Shown: piece after piece, positions 42,001 through 50,983 of the stretch | Position numbering within the stretch: position 1 is the first letter of the stretch | Layout of the letters: each line of letters begins with the position of its first letter | Source of the DNA: Deinococcus aquaticus | GTDB lineage: Bacteria; Deinococcota; Deinococci; Deinococcales; Deinococcaceae | NCBI RefSeq assembly: GCF_028622095.1 | Contig: NZ_CP115167.1 | Span: forward strand, 1-64,000 | Direction of reading: 5' to 3' | Length of the DNA: 64,000 nt | The notes under the pieces: model-generated | What the model was told of the DNA's origin: nothing | Seen by the model: only the letters and a program-made list of their open reading frames with translations | The model's database searches: none | Made by a program: the position numbers and the translations under genes

Positions 42001-45000
42001 CGGCCCGGCGGACATACCAGCAGGATCTCAGCACTCTGGAGCAGTCCGAGGAGACGGCGCGTGAGGGCCGAATCACGGACCAGGAGACCCGCATTCAGAG
42101 AGAGCGGCTGGCCATCTACAAGAAGGGCCTCGACGAGCGCATGAAGCGGCTGGACGAGGCCACCGGCGCGGAGCTGGCTTCGCTCCAGCGCGTGCTGCAG
42201 GCCGAGCGGGCGCGGGCTGTCGCGTCTGGGAATGCCGGGCAGGTCGGCGCGATCGACGATGCGCTGGAGCGCCTGGGTGACCTGAACCTCGACCGGGTGA
42301 AGGAATTCAAGAAAAGCCTCGCTGAGACGAGCGCGGAAGCCGGCGCGCTCCGGCGGGACCTTCGAGAGGCCTCTCAGACGCCTCTCGAAGCGGCTATCAC
42401 CAGCGCGACCGCGCCTATCGACAAGCTGCTCATCAGTGCCCGGGAGCAACTGACTGAACTGCGCAAGGCCTTCGGAAACGTTGCTTCGCCCACCCCTGCG
42501 CAGGCCGCCCTGTTCCGCGCCAGGGAGGCAGAACTGACCGCCATCGTCATCCAGGGAACCGCGCAGCGCGGCAAGTTGAAGGCCGACGCAGAGATCCAGT
42601 TCCAGCAGGCTGAACTCCAACGCGACGTGGAGTTCGCCACCACCAAGGAGAAAAGGCTGGCGGCGCTGGCTGCCGCGAACGCCGGTGACGAGCGCCGCGT
42701 GCAGGGCCTCGACGCGCAGGTGCAGGCCTTGCGCGCCCAGGGTGGAGCGGAGCGGGACCTGAACCGCCTCGTCCGCGAGCGGGACGACGTGCAGCACGCC
42801 CTGACCGAACGGAAACGCGAGGAACAGGACTTGGATGAGGAGCTGCGCGCCAGCGCTCAGGCCCGCCTCGACGCGGAACTGAAGCTGAACGAACGGCTCG
42901 CTCAGACTGACGCGGATCTCGCGGACGTGCGGGGCCAGGCCATGACCAACCTGCTCGATCAGGTGGCCCGCTTGGACGCGCGCATTGCCGACACGACGGG
43001 GGAAAGCGAGAAGAACGACCTCGCCGTCACCCGACTGGGCCTGTACGGGCAGATCCTGGACCTTCAGGAAACGATGGACCGTGCGGGCGTGGAAGCCGAG
43101 CAGCGCCGCCTGACCGGACTGCGCGCCCAGCGGGCACTCACGCAGGAACTGGCCGGGCAGGGAGGCGGGCCGGTTGCGGACAGCGAACGAGCCGCGCAGG
43201 ACGCACGGGACGCCCTGGCCATCGCGGAGCGAAAAGTCAGCGTGGCGCGGACCAGCGCGGCGTTCGACGAGGCCGCGACGGAACGTGCCGGCGCACTGCT
43301 CGGCCTCTCGCAGGCGCAGCGGGCGCTGTCCCAGGCCCGACTTGCCGACGAGGACCGCCGACTCGCCCAAGTGCAGACCGAAGTGCGGGCCGAGGCGACC
43401 CTGGCCGGGATCGCGGAGGACTCTGCCGCAGGTCGCCGCCTGGAACTGGCTATCACCCGCCAGAACCTCGCGGAGACGAACCGGCGCATCGCGCAGGCTG
43501 ACGAGCTGCTGCTGACCGACGAGCAGCGCGCGGCCCTGCAAGAAAAACGCACAGGGCTGCTCGTGCAAGAAACCCAGCAGGCACGCGAGCTGGCCCGCCT
43601 TCAGGTCGACGCCCTGCGCGCCCAGGTGGACTTCAGCGAGGCCGCCACGCGCAGCGCCCTGACCCGCAGCCGCGCCGCTGGGGATCAGGTGGCGTTGGCC
43701 CGGGTGGATCTGGCCGCCACGCGCGAACGGCTGCGCCTGAACGTGCAGGAACAGGCCGCTGCCGCCGCTCAGAACCTCAGCGACGGTGAGCGACTCGACC
43801 TCCAGAAGGCCCGCCTGGACCTGCTCGCGCAGGAAGCGGAGGGCGTCAGGAAGCTGGCCGCCGCCGAACGCGCCCGCGTGGAACTCCAACGCGCCCTGCG
43901 GGACGCACTCGACAACCTGCAAACGGCCGCGCAGGGCCAGGGTGGCGACACCGGACTGACCCGCACTCAGGCGCAGCTGACCCGCACTCAACTGAAGCTC
44001 CGTGAGGCCGAAGCGGACGCCGACTCCCTCCTGCTCAGTCTCGAACGGACCGGCGGGGCGCTGGGCTGGGAGGAGGCCGAGCAGGGCCGCGCCCGCGTGG
44101 ACGCCCTGACGGGCGCGATCAGCGAGTACCGCGCCAGCCTGAACGCCGTCGCGGACGCCTACGACGAACAGATCAGCGGCCTGGACAGCGTCATTGACGC
44201 CACCAGCCGCCTGAACGACCTCTCCCGCGCCGGCGACACCTCCGACCGCGCCGCCGCCGCCTTCACCCTTCAGGTGGCAGAAACCCGCCGCCAGCAGGCC
44301 CTGGCCGACACCGACCGCCTCCTCTCCGATCAGTCCGCCACTTACGCGCAGATCGCCGCGGCCGCCGGGCGGGTCGCGCAGGCGGAACAGGACCGCGCGG
44401 CCACCCTGAACGCCACCGTCCAGTCCCTCGGCGAGGACTTCCTGAAACGGGCCGCTGACCCGAACGCCAACTCCAATCAATTCGCGGACGCGCTGCGGCA
44501 GGCGGGCCTGGACTCCACGCAACGCATCAACCTCATCAACCGGCTACGGCGCGGCGAGAAAGACGCCCTGAAGGATGTGCAGACCGTCATCTCCGACGAG
44601 GCCGGGCGGCAGCTCGACCAACTCCGGCAGCGTGCACTGAAAGGCCTGGGGGAGATCGATAAGCTGCGCGCCCAGTCCTTCCAGGCTCGCGCGGACGCCG
44701 CCCGGCAGTTCGAGGAATACGCCCGGCTCAGCAGCGCCGTGCGCATCGCGGACGCCGGTTTCAACGAACTGGAGGCCACGCAGCTCGCCGCTGTTACCCG
44801 GCAGGAGGAACTCCAGCAGCTCATCGCCAAGACCAGCGCCGTCAACCCGAACGCCATCAGGCGTGACGAGGCGCAGCGCACCCTGAAAGCTGAGAACGAC
44901 GCGCTCGTCAAACAGGCCCAACTGCGCTTGAACTTGCGGGACAGCACGAAAGTCACCCGTGAAGACCTGACGCTCCAGCGCGACATCAACCGCGAGGTCA

Positions 45001-45881
45001 CCCTAGAACTCCAGCGGCAACGCGCCGTGCAGGAACTTGGCGCGACCGGGTACCAGGAAGCCTCTGCCCTGACCCAGGAGACATCCCGCGCTCTCGATCG
45101 CGCCAACGCGCAACTTGCCGAACAGGTCAAGCGACGGCGGCAGCTCGGCGGCTTATCGCCCGTCACGCGGCAGGACCTGGAAGATCAACGAGCTATCAAT
45201 CTGGAGGTCGCCAAATACGTTGAACTTCAGAAAGACCGCAAGAAAAACATCCTCACAAAAGAAGGCCGCTTCAATTCTGCAAGTGATGAGGTGCAGATTG
45301 CTCAGCAGCTCGAGGCCGCGCAGGAATCCGCGTTTCTGGGAAGTCAGAGCCGCCGGCAGGCCCGCATCGCGTATGAGGTTCAGGCTGCCATCGAGATCGC
45401 GAAAGCCGTGGCAGGTAATAACGGGGTGCAGGCTGCTCAAGCCGCAGCTGAGGTTAAACGGCAGACGGCCGTACTCACGGCCCTCGCACCCCTCCAGCAG
45501 CAACTCGATCAGGAACGGGCTGCTGCTACCGCGAGATCCACCCGAGCGGCCCTCAGCACTGTGGCCTTGCCAGACCTGACTGCGCAAGCCACTGAACGAG
45601 GTTCGGAAGCGGGACAAGCATTTGCAGCCGCGTTCGCGGCGCAGTTGCGGGCCGCATTGAGCCAGCCGGTCAACATCACGGCCCTACCTGTTTCTCGGGC
45701 AGATCCGCGCATCAACAGCATTACGAACAGCATCGTGAACCACTACCACTTCAACACCACAGTCAACGACGCCAAAGAGATGACGCCCCAAGACGTCATT
45801 CGCTTGGCATCGAACTTATTCGACCAGAAGGTCAGCCAGGCCCTCACGGCTAAGGCCTGGGCAGGGGGAGGTTGCAGATGA
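39033..45881 (+). CDS. tape measure protein
   Basis: 2282 residues from ATG 39033 (AAGGGGGTG ahead), the largest gene of the window. Residues about 100-520 contain hydrophobic segments and the TP901-type core (NILNAQGP..., GANAFRAVLMALASPTG). Beyond that the chain is long coiled coil rich in Ala, Glu, Arg and Gln, with many repeats of EERRL-type heptads. It determines tail length and passes into the host with the DNA. The 3' 600 bases (near 45150-45600) are less GC-rich than the rest, which may reflect mosaic exchange. Confidence 0.9.
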   Translation: MANLQDRYLLDVNQALAQLGRVDAAVARIAARRNINLDSTSLTQALSRATALRTALNGLGGPGTRTLSIRMSTASLTGANSQILATERSIMRLTAAAGANLGMTQRLTGVFGFIPGPLGLFASGAAVVTDALSGLTVAQRLNTIGAYALVGGLAAIGIATASLASHGVKQLGEFQNAVNILNAQGPNLGANLDEQIRALQEAGGRAAQQFNRAELGNGVADLTKQGLEGADALKVAATGYKIAGAEGTNLVETNKLLLSTLRQFGKDGPEAAAAAAKFGDVFAKGSIQAASGAKELMEGLAVVGPLADKANFSLEETVGILVALDNKGLKASTVGANAFRAVLMALASPTGVARKEIDKLGVATRNLDGSARDVRDILMDLRKAAAVSGQTYDQATQSQIRQADSVAAASTIFRSRGVVGFLNMTDATDKYIAALQDSEGALDQYANALTEGPAKAQERVRKSVDDLALSFAQTFGPKLSTALDSLSAFIRGLDKLTQSPDSVKDYLNAIAVGIGGVTLALTLNTLASKGALGAGGFAAFVKLLQATAAAQIFAKTAASLALIRTELAIGFAANGLRGALAVLMAIPAAAGLALAATTLFAAGTIAANFKIAGDVKATYDQIDERANQAQEKLMARVKELSAQGPLGKLKAKQLLLIELRFNQENTPEQNASLDKRLASVKAEIKAQVDADAARLAASKSKENDVAATAEQTDAYDDLIQRLKDVRAQFSDSGATTFEKDLQGARKALDDFNASVDKALEKGELTPTQGDALKKRAQQERGGLIQGIVDKQLKADEELRLKHEREVQDAQLAIQQDGRKKREAELQREVDDTRKLYGEQISEARTNAKSAPTSSSRAKFTAQAVALARQETAAIKAIRAKGAADLDKIDDDRLEKVKAAQRELLGAQGRSYAAATAQLVQERDRAVALAGDVPAARLAAEQRFGPQILRLQEAQAALSGQAQRSQLLNTLTQSLQDAKAAGGRRAELELTARRTYQQDLSTLEQSEETAREGRITDQETRIQRERLAIYKKGLDERMKRLDEATGAELASLQRVLQAERARAVASGNAGQVGAIDDALERLGDLNLDRVKEFKKSLAETSAEAGALRRDLREASQTPLEAAITSATAPIDKLLISAREQLTELRKAFGNVASPTPAQAALFRAREAELTAIVIQGTAQRGKLKADAEIQFQQAELQRDVEFATTKEKRLAALAAANAGDERRVQGLDAQVQALRAQGGAERDLNRLVRERDDVQHALTERKREEQDLDEELRASAQARLDAELKLNERLAQTDADLADVRGQAMTNLLDQVARLDARIADTTGESEKNDLAVTRLGLYGQILDLQETMDRAGVEAEQRRLTGLRAQRALTQELAGQGGGPVADSERAAQDARDALAIAERKVSVARTSAAFDEAATERAGALLGLSQAQRALSQARLADEDRRLAQVQTEVRAEATLAGIAEDSAAGRRLELAITRQNLAETNRRIAQADELLLTDEQRAALQEKRTGLLVQETQQARELARLQVDALRAQVDFSEAATRSALTRSRAAGDQVALARVDLAATRERLRLNVQEQAAAAAQNLSDGERLDLQKARLDLLAQEAEGVRKLAAAERARVELQRALRDALDNLQTAAQGQGGDTGLTRTQAQLTRTQLKLREAEADADSLLLSLERTGGALGWEEAEQGRARVDALTGAISEYRASLNAVADAYDEQISGLDSVIDATSRLNDLSRAGDTSDRAAAAFTLQVAETRRQQALADTDRLLSDQSATYAQIAAAAGRVAQAEQDRAATLNATVQSLGEDFLKRAADPNANSNQFADALRQAGLDSTQRINLINRLRRGEKDALKDVQTVISDEAGRQLDQLRQRALKGLGEIDKLRAQSFQARADAARQFEEYARLSSAVRIADAGFNELEATQLAAVTRQEELQQLIAKTSAVNPNAIRRDEAQRTLKAENDALVKQAQLRLNLRDSTKVTREDLTLQRDINREVTLELQRQRAVQELGATGYQEASALTQETSRALDRANAQLAEQVKRRRQLGGLSPVTRQDLEDQRAINLEVAKYVELQKDRKKNILTKEGRFNSASDEVQIAQQLEAAQESAFLGSQSRRQARIAYEVQAAIEIAKAVAGNNGVQAAQAAAEVKRQTAVLTALAPLQQQLDQERAAATARSTRAALSTVALPDLTAQATERGSEAGQAFAAAFAAQLRAALSQPVNITALPVSRADPRINSITNSIVNHYHFNTTVNDAKEMTPQDVIRLASNLFDQKVSQALTAKAWAGGGCR

Positions 45882-46318
45882 ACTGGCAGGACCGTTACCT
45901 GACCGTCGCGGGCGTGACCTTCAGCGGGACCGACTGGGACGGCGTGCCCGACCCCCGCACCGGGTACGTCCGCGCCACGCCCGAACGGGACCTGACACTC
46001 CTCGCGCTGGCCAGCGGCGTCAGCGTCGCGCAACTCCCGCCGGACGTGCAGGTCACCCGCCTCAGCATCGCCGGCGGTGAGAACGTCGTCATTCCCAACG
46101 CGCAGGCCGACGCGCTGCGCAACCTGCTGCCCGGACAGCGCGTCACGATCAGCGAAAACTACACCCTCAGCACCGGCCGCGTCTGGGTGAACGCCATCGT
46201 CACCAGCCCCTTCGACACCACCCTGCACGCCGTGGACACCGGACCGGACGGGGTGCCCACCGAGCAGTACTTCACCTACAGCGGCTTCGAGGCCGTGATC
46301 ATCGGGAGGCCCACATGA
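45878..46318 (+). CDS. distal tail-like protein, 146 aa
   Basis: ATG 45878 overlaps the tape measure stop (ATGA) with GGGAGG six bases ahead. Sequence is compact beta (YLTVAGVTFSGTDWDGVPDP, GQRVTISENYTLSTGRVWVN). It is directly after the tape measure, where distal tail or minor tail proteins (gpM/gpL-like) lie. Overlaps the next gene by ATGA. Confidence 0.6.
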   Translation: MNWQDRYLTVAGVTFSGTDWDGVPDPRTGYVRATPERDLTLLALASGVSVAQLPPDVQVTRLSIAGGENVVIPNAQADALRNLLPGQRVTISENYTLSTGRVWVNAIVTSPFDTTLHAVDTGPDGVPTEQYFTYSGFEAVIIGRPT

Positions 46319-46662
46319 AACAACTCCAGTTGCGACTGCCGGACGGCACCCCCGCGCCCGCCACGGACTTCGGCAGCGTCCCGCCCGGCACCTCCACGCC
46401 CACCCGCGAACTGCGGCTCGTGAACACCGGCGACGAGCCCATCATGAACGTCGAGGCGCTGGTCGTGAACGACAGCCTCGCCGACGGCGAGTACCGCGTC
46501 AGCCTGAACGGCGTGACCCTCACCGGCGAGTGGCAGCCCGTCCTGACGGAGACCCTCGCGCCCGGCGCGTTCCTGACCGTGCAGGAGTCCTGGACCACGC
46601 CGAGCGGCGTCACCACGACCGGCGCGGATCACGGGCAGCTGCGCGTCCGGTACGCCCAGTAA
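46315..46662 (+). CDS. minor tail protein with Ig-like fold, 115 aa
   Basis: ATGA-coupled start. TRELRLVNTGDEPIMNVEAL and PGAFLTVQESWTTPSGV have the strand pattern of an Ig-like or ASPM-type beta sandwich. Likely a structural or decorating tail-tip element. Confidence 0.55.
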   Translation: MKQLQLRLPDGTPAPATDFGSVPPGTSTPTRELRLVNTGDEPIMNVEALVVNDSLADGEYRVSLNGVTLTGEWQPVLTETLAPGAFLTVQESWTTPSGVTTTGADHGQLRVRYAQ

Positions 46663-46665
46663 CGC

Positions 46666-49017
46666 ATGCCGTTCATCCTCCAATGGAGCCAGGAGGCCGA
46701 GCCTGCACCGGCAGAGATCCTGCACGAGGCTCAGGCCACCAGCGCCGCGACCGTGCAGTTGGTGCATGTCGCTCGGGGCGGCTGGGGCGGGTACCAGGAA
46801 CTCACGCACGACGCCGGGACGCGCCCGGCCGGCACGGAGGAACTGCTGCACGTCGCGCTGGCCTGGCGGCCCGCTGCGGGGCAGGTCGCGCCGCCCGCCC
46901 CGCAGGTGATCTACGGCACGGTTCCCGCCACCGTCCGGGTCCGCACCAGCCTGGGCGACCCGGTCAGCGTGGAACTCAGCGACGACGGGACCGGCCCGAC
47001 CGGCACCATCACCCTGCCCGGCGTGATCACCCCCGGAGAAGGCAGCGTCACGGCAACCGTGGAAGTCCAGGGCAGCGGCGGAACGGCCGGCACTCTGGAC
47101 GGCGTCTCTCAGCCCTACAGCGTCCGCACGTCCTTCCGGCAGGTCACGCTCGACCTCGATGACCAGTGGGAGGTGGACGAAACCCGGGGCCTGGAACGCA
47201 CCACCGTCCGCGCTCACACGGCGGCCGCCGTCCGGCTGGGCACGGTGCGCCTGCCAGAGCTGGTGGACTTCATCCGCAAGCCCACGCCGCGCCCGGAACG
47301 CGGCCAGGACTGCCGCGCCCGCCCCGAACCGCAGACCATGCGGGTCTCAGGGGTGGTCGCCCGCGCCGTCCAGGCAGCCGGAGTCTTCCTGTCGTTCGGT
47401 CCGAACGTCGATCCGCTCACCGGGGAAGTCTGGACCGAGTGGGACACGCCGTACAGCACGGCCGGCAAGACGCCTCAGCAGGTGCTTGACGACACGTACT
47501 TTGCGATCGGCTGGCACCCCGTCATCCGCCGCTTCGGATCGTCCGTGCAACTGCTGATCCTCCCCCCGGGCGGCAGTGACGGAACGCTGGACACCACGGG
47601 CGACGACCTGATCAGCGGGGGCACCCGCAGGCAGGAAAGCGCGCAGCTCCCCGCGTCCGTGGTTATGACCGGCGCGGACCTCCTGGTGGACCTCCCGGAC
47701 CTCGGCGGCCTCATCCAACTCGCCCCGGACCCCACCGGGTTCGAACAGGAGATCCTGCCCAACCTGCAGTGGCTCCGGAGCGCACCCACCCCGGACGGGA
47801 AGGGCGAGGTCCGCACCGCGTACAACAAGGTCCTCGGGCAGATCGTCGGCGTGTACAGCACGACCACGCAGCGGCTCACCGTGCAGGAGCAGGTGAACGG
47901 CCAGACGGTCACGCGGGAATTCGGGCGCGTCCTGACCAGCGAGGAACACACCACGAGTACTTACCACCCGACCTGCGGCGACATGCTGCTGCGGCAGCAG
48001 ACCGTGAAGAGCTCCTGGGGGTACACGGTCGCCACGAAGGTCCGCACGGAAATCACCGGCGCGTACGGCTTCATCAGCGCCGTCACGGCTGGCGATCCGC
48101 TGGGCGAGGAAACAGAGCTGATCGAGCAGACCTGGAGTCCGGAAGGGTGGCTGCAATCCCGCGTCAAGACGACCCGGAAGCTGTCCAGCGTGCAGCAGGC
48201 CAACCCGGAAGGCGAGCTGCCCGACCGTGGGCCGCTCGCGCCGTTCGAGTTCCTGGAACGGGTCCGGTTCGAGACGTTCCGGCCGTCCTGGCTGATGGAG
48301 TGGCGGGAGAGCGGCGGCATTCCGGTGCCGGTGTACGACGCGGACAGCTTCGACCCGGTCCGCCTTGGCGTGCGCGGCGGCACGATCACCAGCGGCGCTG
48401 AACCGATGGACGCCGCGCCCACCCGCGTCACCTGCCCCGACCCATGCAGCAAGCGTCAGCGGGCCATCCCGAACGCCGTGCAGATCCGCGCGGACGCAGG
48501 CCGCCAGGGCACGGAGGTCACCCGGTCCGTCAGCTGGACCCGCGACCGGGGCACGCTCGCCACGTACGCGCGCTGGGTGGCCGCAGATCTCGCGCAACGA
48601 ATCACGCGCACCCGGACTCTGATCGGCGTCCCGCCCATCGTGCCGGGCATGGCCGCCCAGGACGCGGACGGGCGGGGCCTGCGCGGCGTAGTCCAGAGCG
48701 TCACCGTGCAGGTTGGTAGCGGGCAGGCCAGCACGGAGGTCATCACGCATGAACCGCAGCCGCCGCGCCTGAGTGAGCACGCCTACCAGTCCACGCAGAC
48801 GACATACCGGGACATCGTTCTGTTCCGGCAGGTGGGCGGCGTGACCGTCCAGCACTTCACTGGGCAGTTCGATGGGAACGCTCCGAGGTTCGAGAACGTC
48901 TTCGTGCGTGTCGCCGGCACGCAGTACCCCAGCCCGCTCGACGAACTCGAATGGATCGACGACCCTCGGTACGGGCCGACGGCCACCGGGAACTACGGGC
49001 AGGAGGCCATGACGTGA
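46666..49017 (+). CDS. tail hub / baseplate-like protein, 783 aa
   Basis: Starts three bases after the previous stop. After a beta N-terminal domain (1-190) comes a region (about 215-330; VVARAVQAAGVFLSFGPNVD, GKTPQQVLDDTYFAIGWHPV) similar to hub proteins of long-tailed phages, in which a short helix/strand motif repeats. Then beta-rich domains to the end. It probably forms the tail-tip hub below the tape measure. Coupled by GTGA to the next gene. Confidence 0.65.
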   Translation: MPFILQWSQEAEPAPAEILHEAQATSAATVQLVHVARGGWGGYQELTHDAGTRPAGTEELLHVALAWRPAAGQVAPPAPQVIYGTVPATVRVRTSLGDPVSVELSDDGTGPTGTITLPGVITPGEGSVTATVEVQGSGGTAGTLDGVSQPYSVRTSFRQVTLDLDDQWEVDETRGLERTTVRAHTAAAVRLGTVRLPELVDFIRKPTPRPERGQDCRARPEPQTMRVSGVVARAVQAAGVFLSFGPNVDPLTGEVWTEWDTPYSTAGKTPQQVLDDTYFAIGWHPVIRRFGSSVQLLILPPGGSDGTLDTTGDDLISGGTRRQESAQLPASVVMTGADLLVDLPDLGGLIQLAPDPTGFEQEILPNLQWLRSAPTPDGKGEVRTAYNKVLGQIVGVYSTTTQRLTVQEQVNGQTVTREFGRVLTSEEHTTSTYHPTCGDMLLRQQTVKSSWGYTVATKVRTEITGAYGFISAVTAGDPLGEETELIEQTWSPEGWLQSRVKTTRKLSSVQQANPEGELPDRGPLAPFEFLERVRFETFRPSWLMEWRESGGIPVPVYDADSFDPVRLGVRGGTITSGAEPMDAAPTRVTCPDPCSKRQRAIPNAVQIRADAGRQGTEVTRSVSWTRDRGTLATYARWVAADLAQRITRTRTLIGVPPIVPGMAAQDADGRGLRGVVQSVTVQVGSGQASTEVITHEPQPPRLSEHAYQSTQTTYRDIVLFRQVGGVTVQHFTGQFDGNAPRFENVFVRVAGTQYPSPLDELEWIDDPRYGPTATGNYGQEAMT

Positions 49018-50351
49018 ACGATCGCGACAAGGCCACCCTGAAGCTGCTGCTGGGCCAATGCTGCTGCCCAGACGAGAAGCCGCCCGTGCCAAGGTCGCCC
49101 CTCCGGCCCGCCGTGCACGGGCGACCTATGGGACGCCGCCCGCCCCAGGTGGATGAGGAAATTCCTTTCCTGCCGCCCGTTCCTTGGTACGCCACCGGGC
49201 AGCGGCCCTCCGATTTCGGGAGCCGCCATGTGCCGGGCAACGGTCCGGACGGGCGGCCGCTGTCCCGGACGGGCAACGACGACACCCAGCGGGCGTTCAC
49301 GCTGGACGACGGCAGCCTGCGCAGCCTGCCGACCACGTACACCGTAGACCACGAGGCGCGCGTGATCCGGCCCGCCGAAGAACTCCTGGGCGTGCAGGAG
49401 ACAGCGACCTCCGCGCCGGGCGAGTACCTCGTCACCGGCACGCGCGTCTGGACGTTCATCTCGGGCGCGAACTGGATGGTGCCCGAGCCGTCCACGTTCA
49501 CGTCCAGCACGTTCACTCGGCGGTACAACCTGCTCGCTGATCGGGTGATTCCGTACGCGACGGGCACAGAGTCGAACAGCACCCGCACGGTCACGCGCAG
49601 CAACCAAGCGCAATGGATTGATTTCACGTACCAGGATCAGGAGATGTTCAGCAACAGCGTGCCACCCGTGCGGCCGATTGAGCTGCGGTTCGAGGCGTTT
49701 AAGGGGTCAAGCGGCGAGGTGTCATTCTCGTTGATCGGGCGCGTGAACCGTGGCCTGGGCACTCCAGACGAGGAACACCGCATGGGCCTGGGCAGCTGGC
49801 TGGTGCCGATCCCGACTGGCCAGTTTTTGGGCGCGCCGAACGACGCGGAGGTCGCGTACCCGTTCGCGCCGAACCAGATTTACGACCTGCCGCGCGAGGA
49901 GCGCACCCGCAGCGCCCCGATCCGGTTGGTCTGGGCACCGTTGGAGACCGGCGCACAGCCGGACCTGTTGCCGTTCGGAGAGCGCTGGCGTGGGCCTGGG
50001 GGGGTGGTCACCCTCCAAGGCAAACCCACCGATGATCACGCGCGCCTGGGCGGCACGGACATCCTGAGCTGCCCGGCCGGATCGTGGAGTGGCCCGGGGA
50101 GCTGGGCCGCGTATCGACGTGGGGCTGGTGGCACCGTCCTGCTGATTGAGCACTCCGGACAGATGACGCGGGTGGACCTGCCGCTGGAAGGCGAGCCGCC
50201 CACCACGCAGTCCGTGCCGCTGTCCACGTTCCTGGCAGGCCTGGGCCTCAAACCGGCCGACTGGCAGGGCTTCGGGCGGGCCGGACCCCTGCACAACACC
50301 TGGCCGCCGCACGAGGCGGTCACGCGCGACCTGGGCGCAACGGAGACCTGA
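49014..50351 (+). CDS. tail tip protein, 445 aa
   Basis: GTG 49014 in the previous stop. The N-terminus carries LGQCCCPDEKPP, three adjacent Cys, then a Pro-rich stretch; the remainder is beta-rich (YTVDHEARVIRPAEELLGVQ, WIDFTYQDQEMF). No enzyme motif. It is probably a tail-tip or fibre-attachment component, from position. Confidence 0.55.
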   Translation: MNDRDKATLKLLLGQCCCPDEKPPVPRSPLRPAVHGRPMGRRPPQVDEEIPFLPPVPWYATGQRPSDFGSRHVPGNGPDGRPLSRTGNDDTQRAFTLDDGSLRSLPTTYTVDHEARVIRPAEELLGVQETATSAPGEYLVTGTRVWTFISGANWMVPEPSTFTSSTFTRRYNLLADRVIPYATGTESNSTRTVTRSNQAQWIDFTYQDQEMFSNSVPPVRPIELRFEAFKGSSGEVSFSLIGRVNRGLGTPDEEHRMGLGSWLVPIPTGQFLGAPNDAEVAYPFAPNQIYDLPREERTRSAPIRLVWAPLETGAQPDLLPFGERWRGPGGVVTLQGKPTDDHARLGGTDILSCPAGSWSGPGSWAAYRRGAGGTVLLIEHSGQMTRVDLPLEGEPPTTQSVPLSTFLAGLGLKPADWQGFGRAGPLHNTWPPHEAVTRDLGATET

Positions 50352-50983
50352 TGGCTGTCACGATCAGAGACAACGACCCCTGGGTGCACGCGCACCCGGA
50401 CGAGTGGCGCGCGGCCCGACTGGGGCGGCCAGGGCGCCCGCCGAAACCGGAAGCGCGCGTTCCGCCACCCCCGCCGCTGGGCGTGCGGGTGACGGACTCC
50501 CTGCGCTCCCCGCTGCGTGATGAGACCCTGCCGAGAGGTGCGGCCCCGTGGCTGCGGCCGGAGCGGGTGGAGGTCTGGTCGGGGACCGAGTGGTTGGAGA
50601 GCGCCCCAGCCCTGACGGCGTTGAACAAACGCAGCCTGTACCTGCCAGCCGCGTGGCCCGACGAGATCGACGACCGGACAGGAGTAACCGGCCGGTTGCG
50701 CGTGACCTACCCAGCAGGCCCGGCCAGTCTGAGCGCGGCCACGCAGCGCGTCCTGACCGCGCGGGCGACGGTCGGCGGCGCGTGGCTGGTGGACGGTCAG
50801 CCCGTCACCGCGTACCCACTCGGCCCGCACGCGCCCGGTGGGAAACGGCCGCCGCGCGGCGTCCACCCCTGGGCCATCGTGACCACCCTTGTCAGCGCCC
50901 CCAGTGAGGGGATCACCTTCGAACTCGACACGCGCGGCAGCCGCATCTCGCAGCTGCTGCTGGCCCTATCAGGAGCGCCATGA
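50351..50983 (+). CDS. tail tip protein, 210 aa
   Basis: ATG 50351 shares a base with the previous stop. A Pro-rich linker (RPGRPPKPEARVPPPPPLG) is followed by a beta/helical domain (SLYLPAAWPDEIDDRTGVTG, GSRISQLLLALSGAP). Likely another tail-tip component. Coupled to the next gene by overlap (50980-50983). Confidence 0.55.
   Translation: MAVTIRDNDPWVHAHPDEWRAARLGRPGRPPKPEARVPPPPPLGVRVTDSLRSPLRDETLPRGAAPWLRPERVEVWSGTEWLESAPALTALNKRSLYLPAAWPDEIDDRTGVTGRLRVTYPAGPASLSAATQRVLTARATVGGAWLVDGQPVTAYPLGPHAPGGKRPPRGVHPWAIVTTLVSAPSEGITFELDTRGSRISQLLLALSGAP

Noticed and set aside
41901..44522. 873-codon minus-strand frame within the tape measure gene
   Set aside because: Shadow of the coiled-coil coding region; composition is Gly/Leu/Arg noise.
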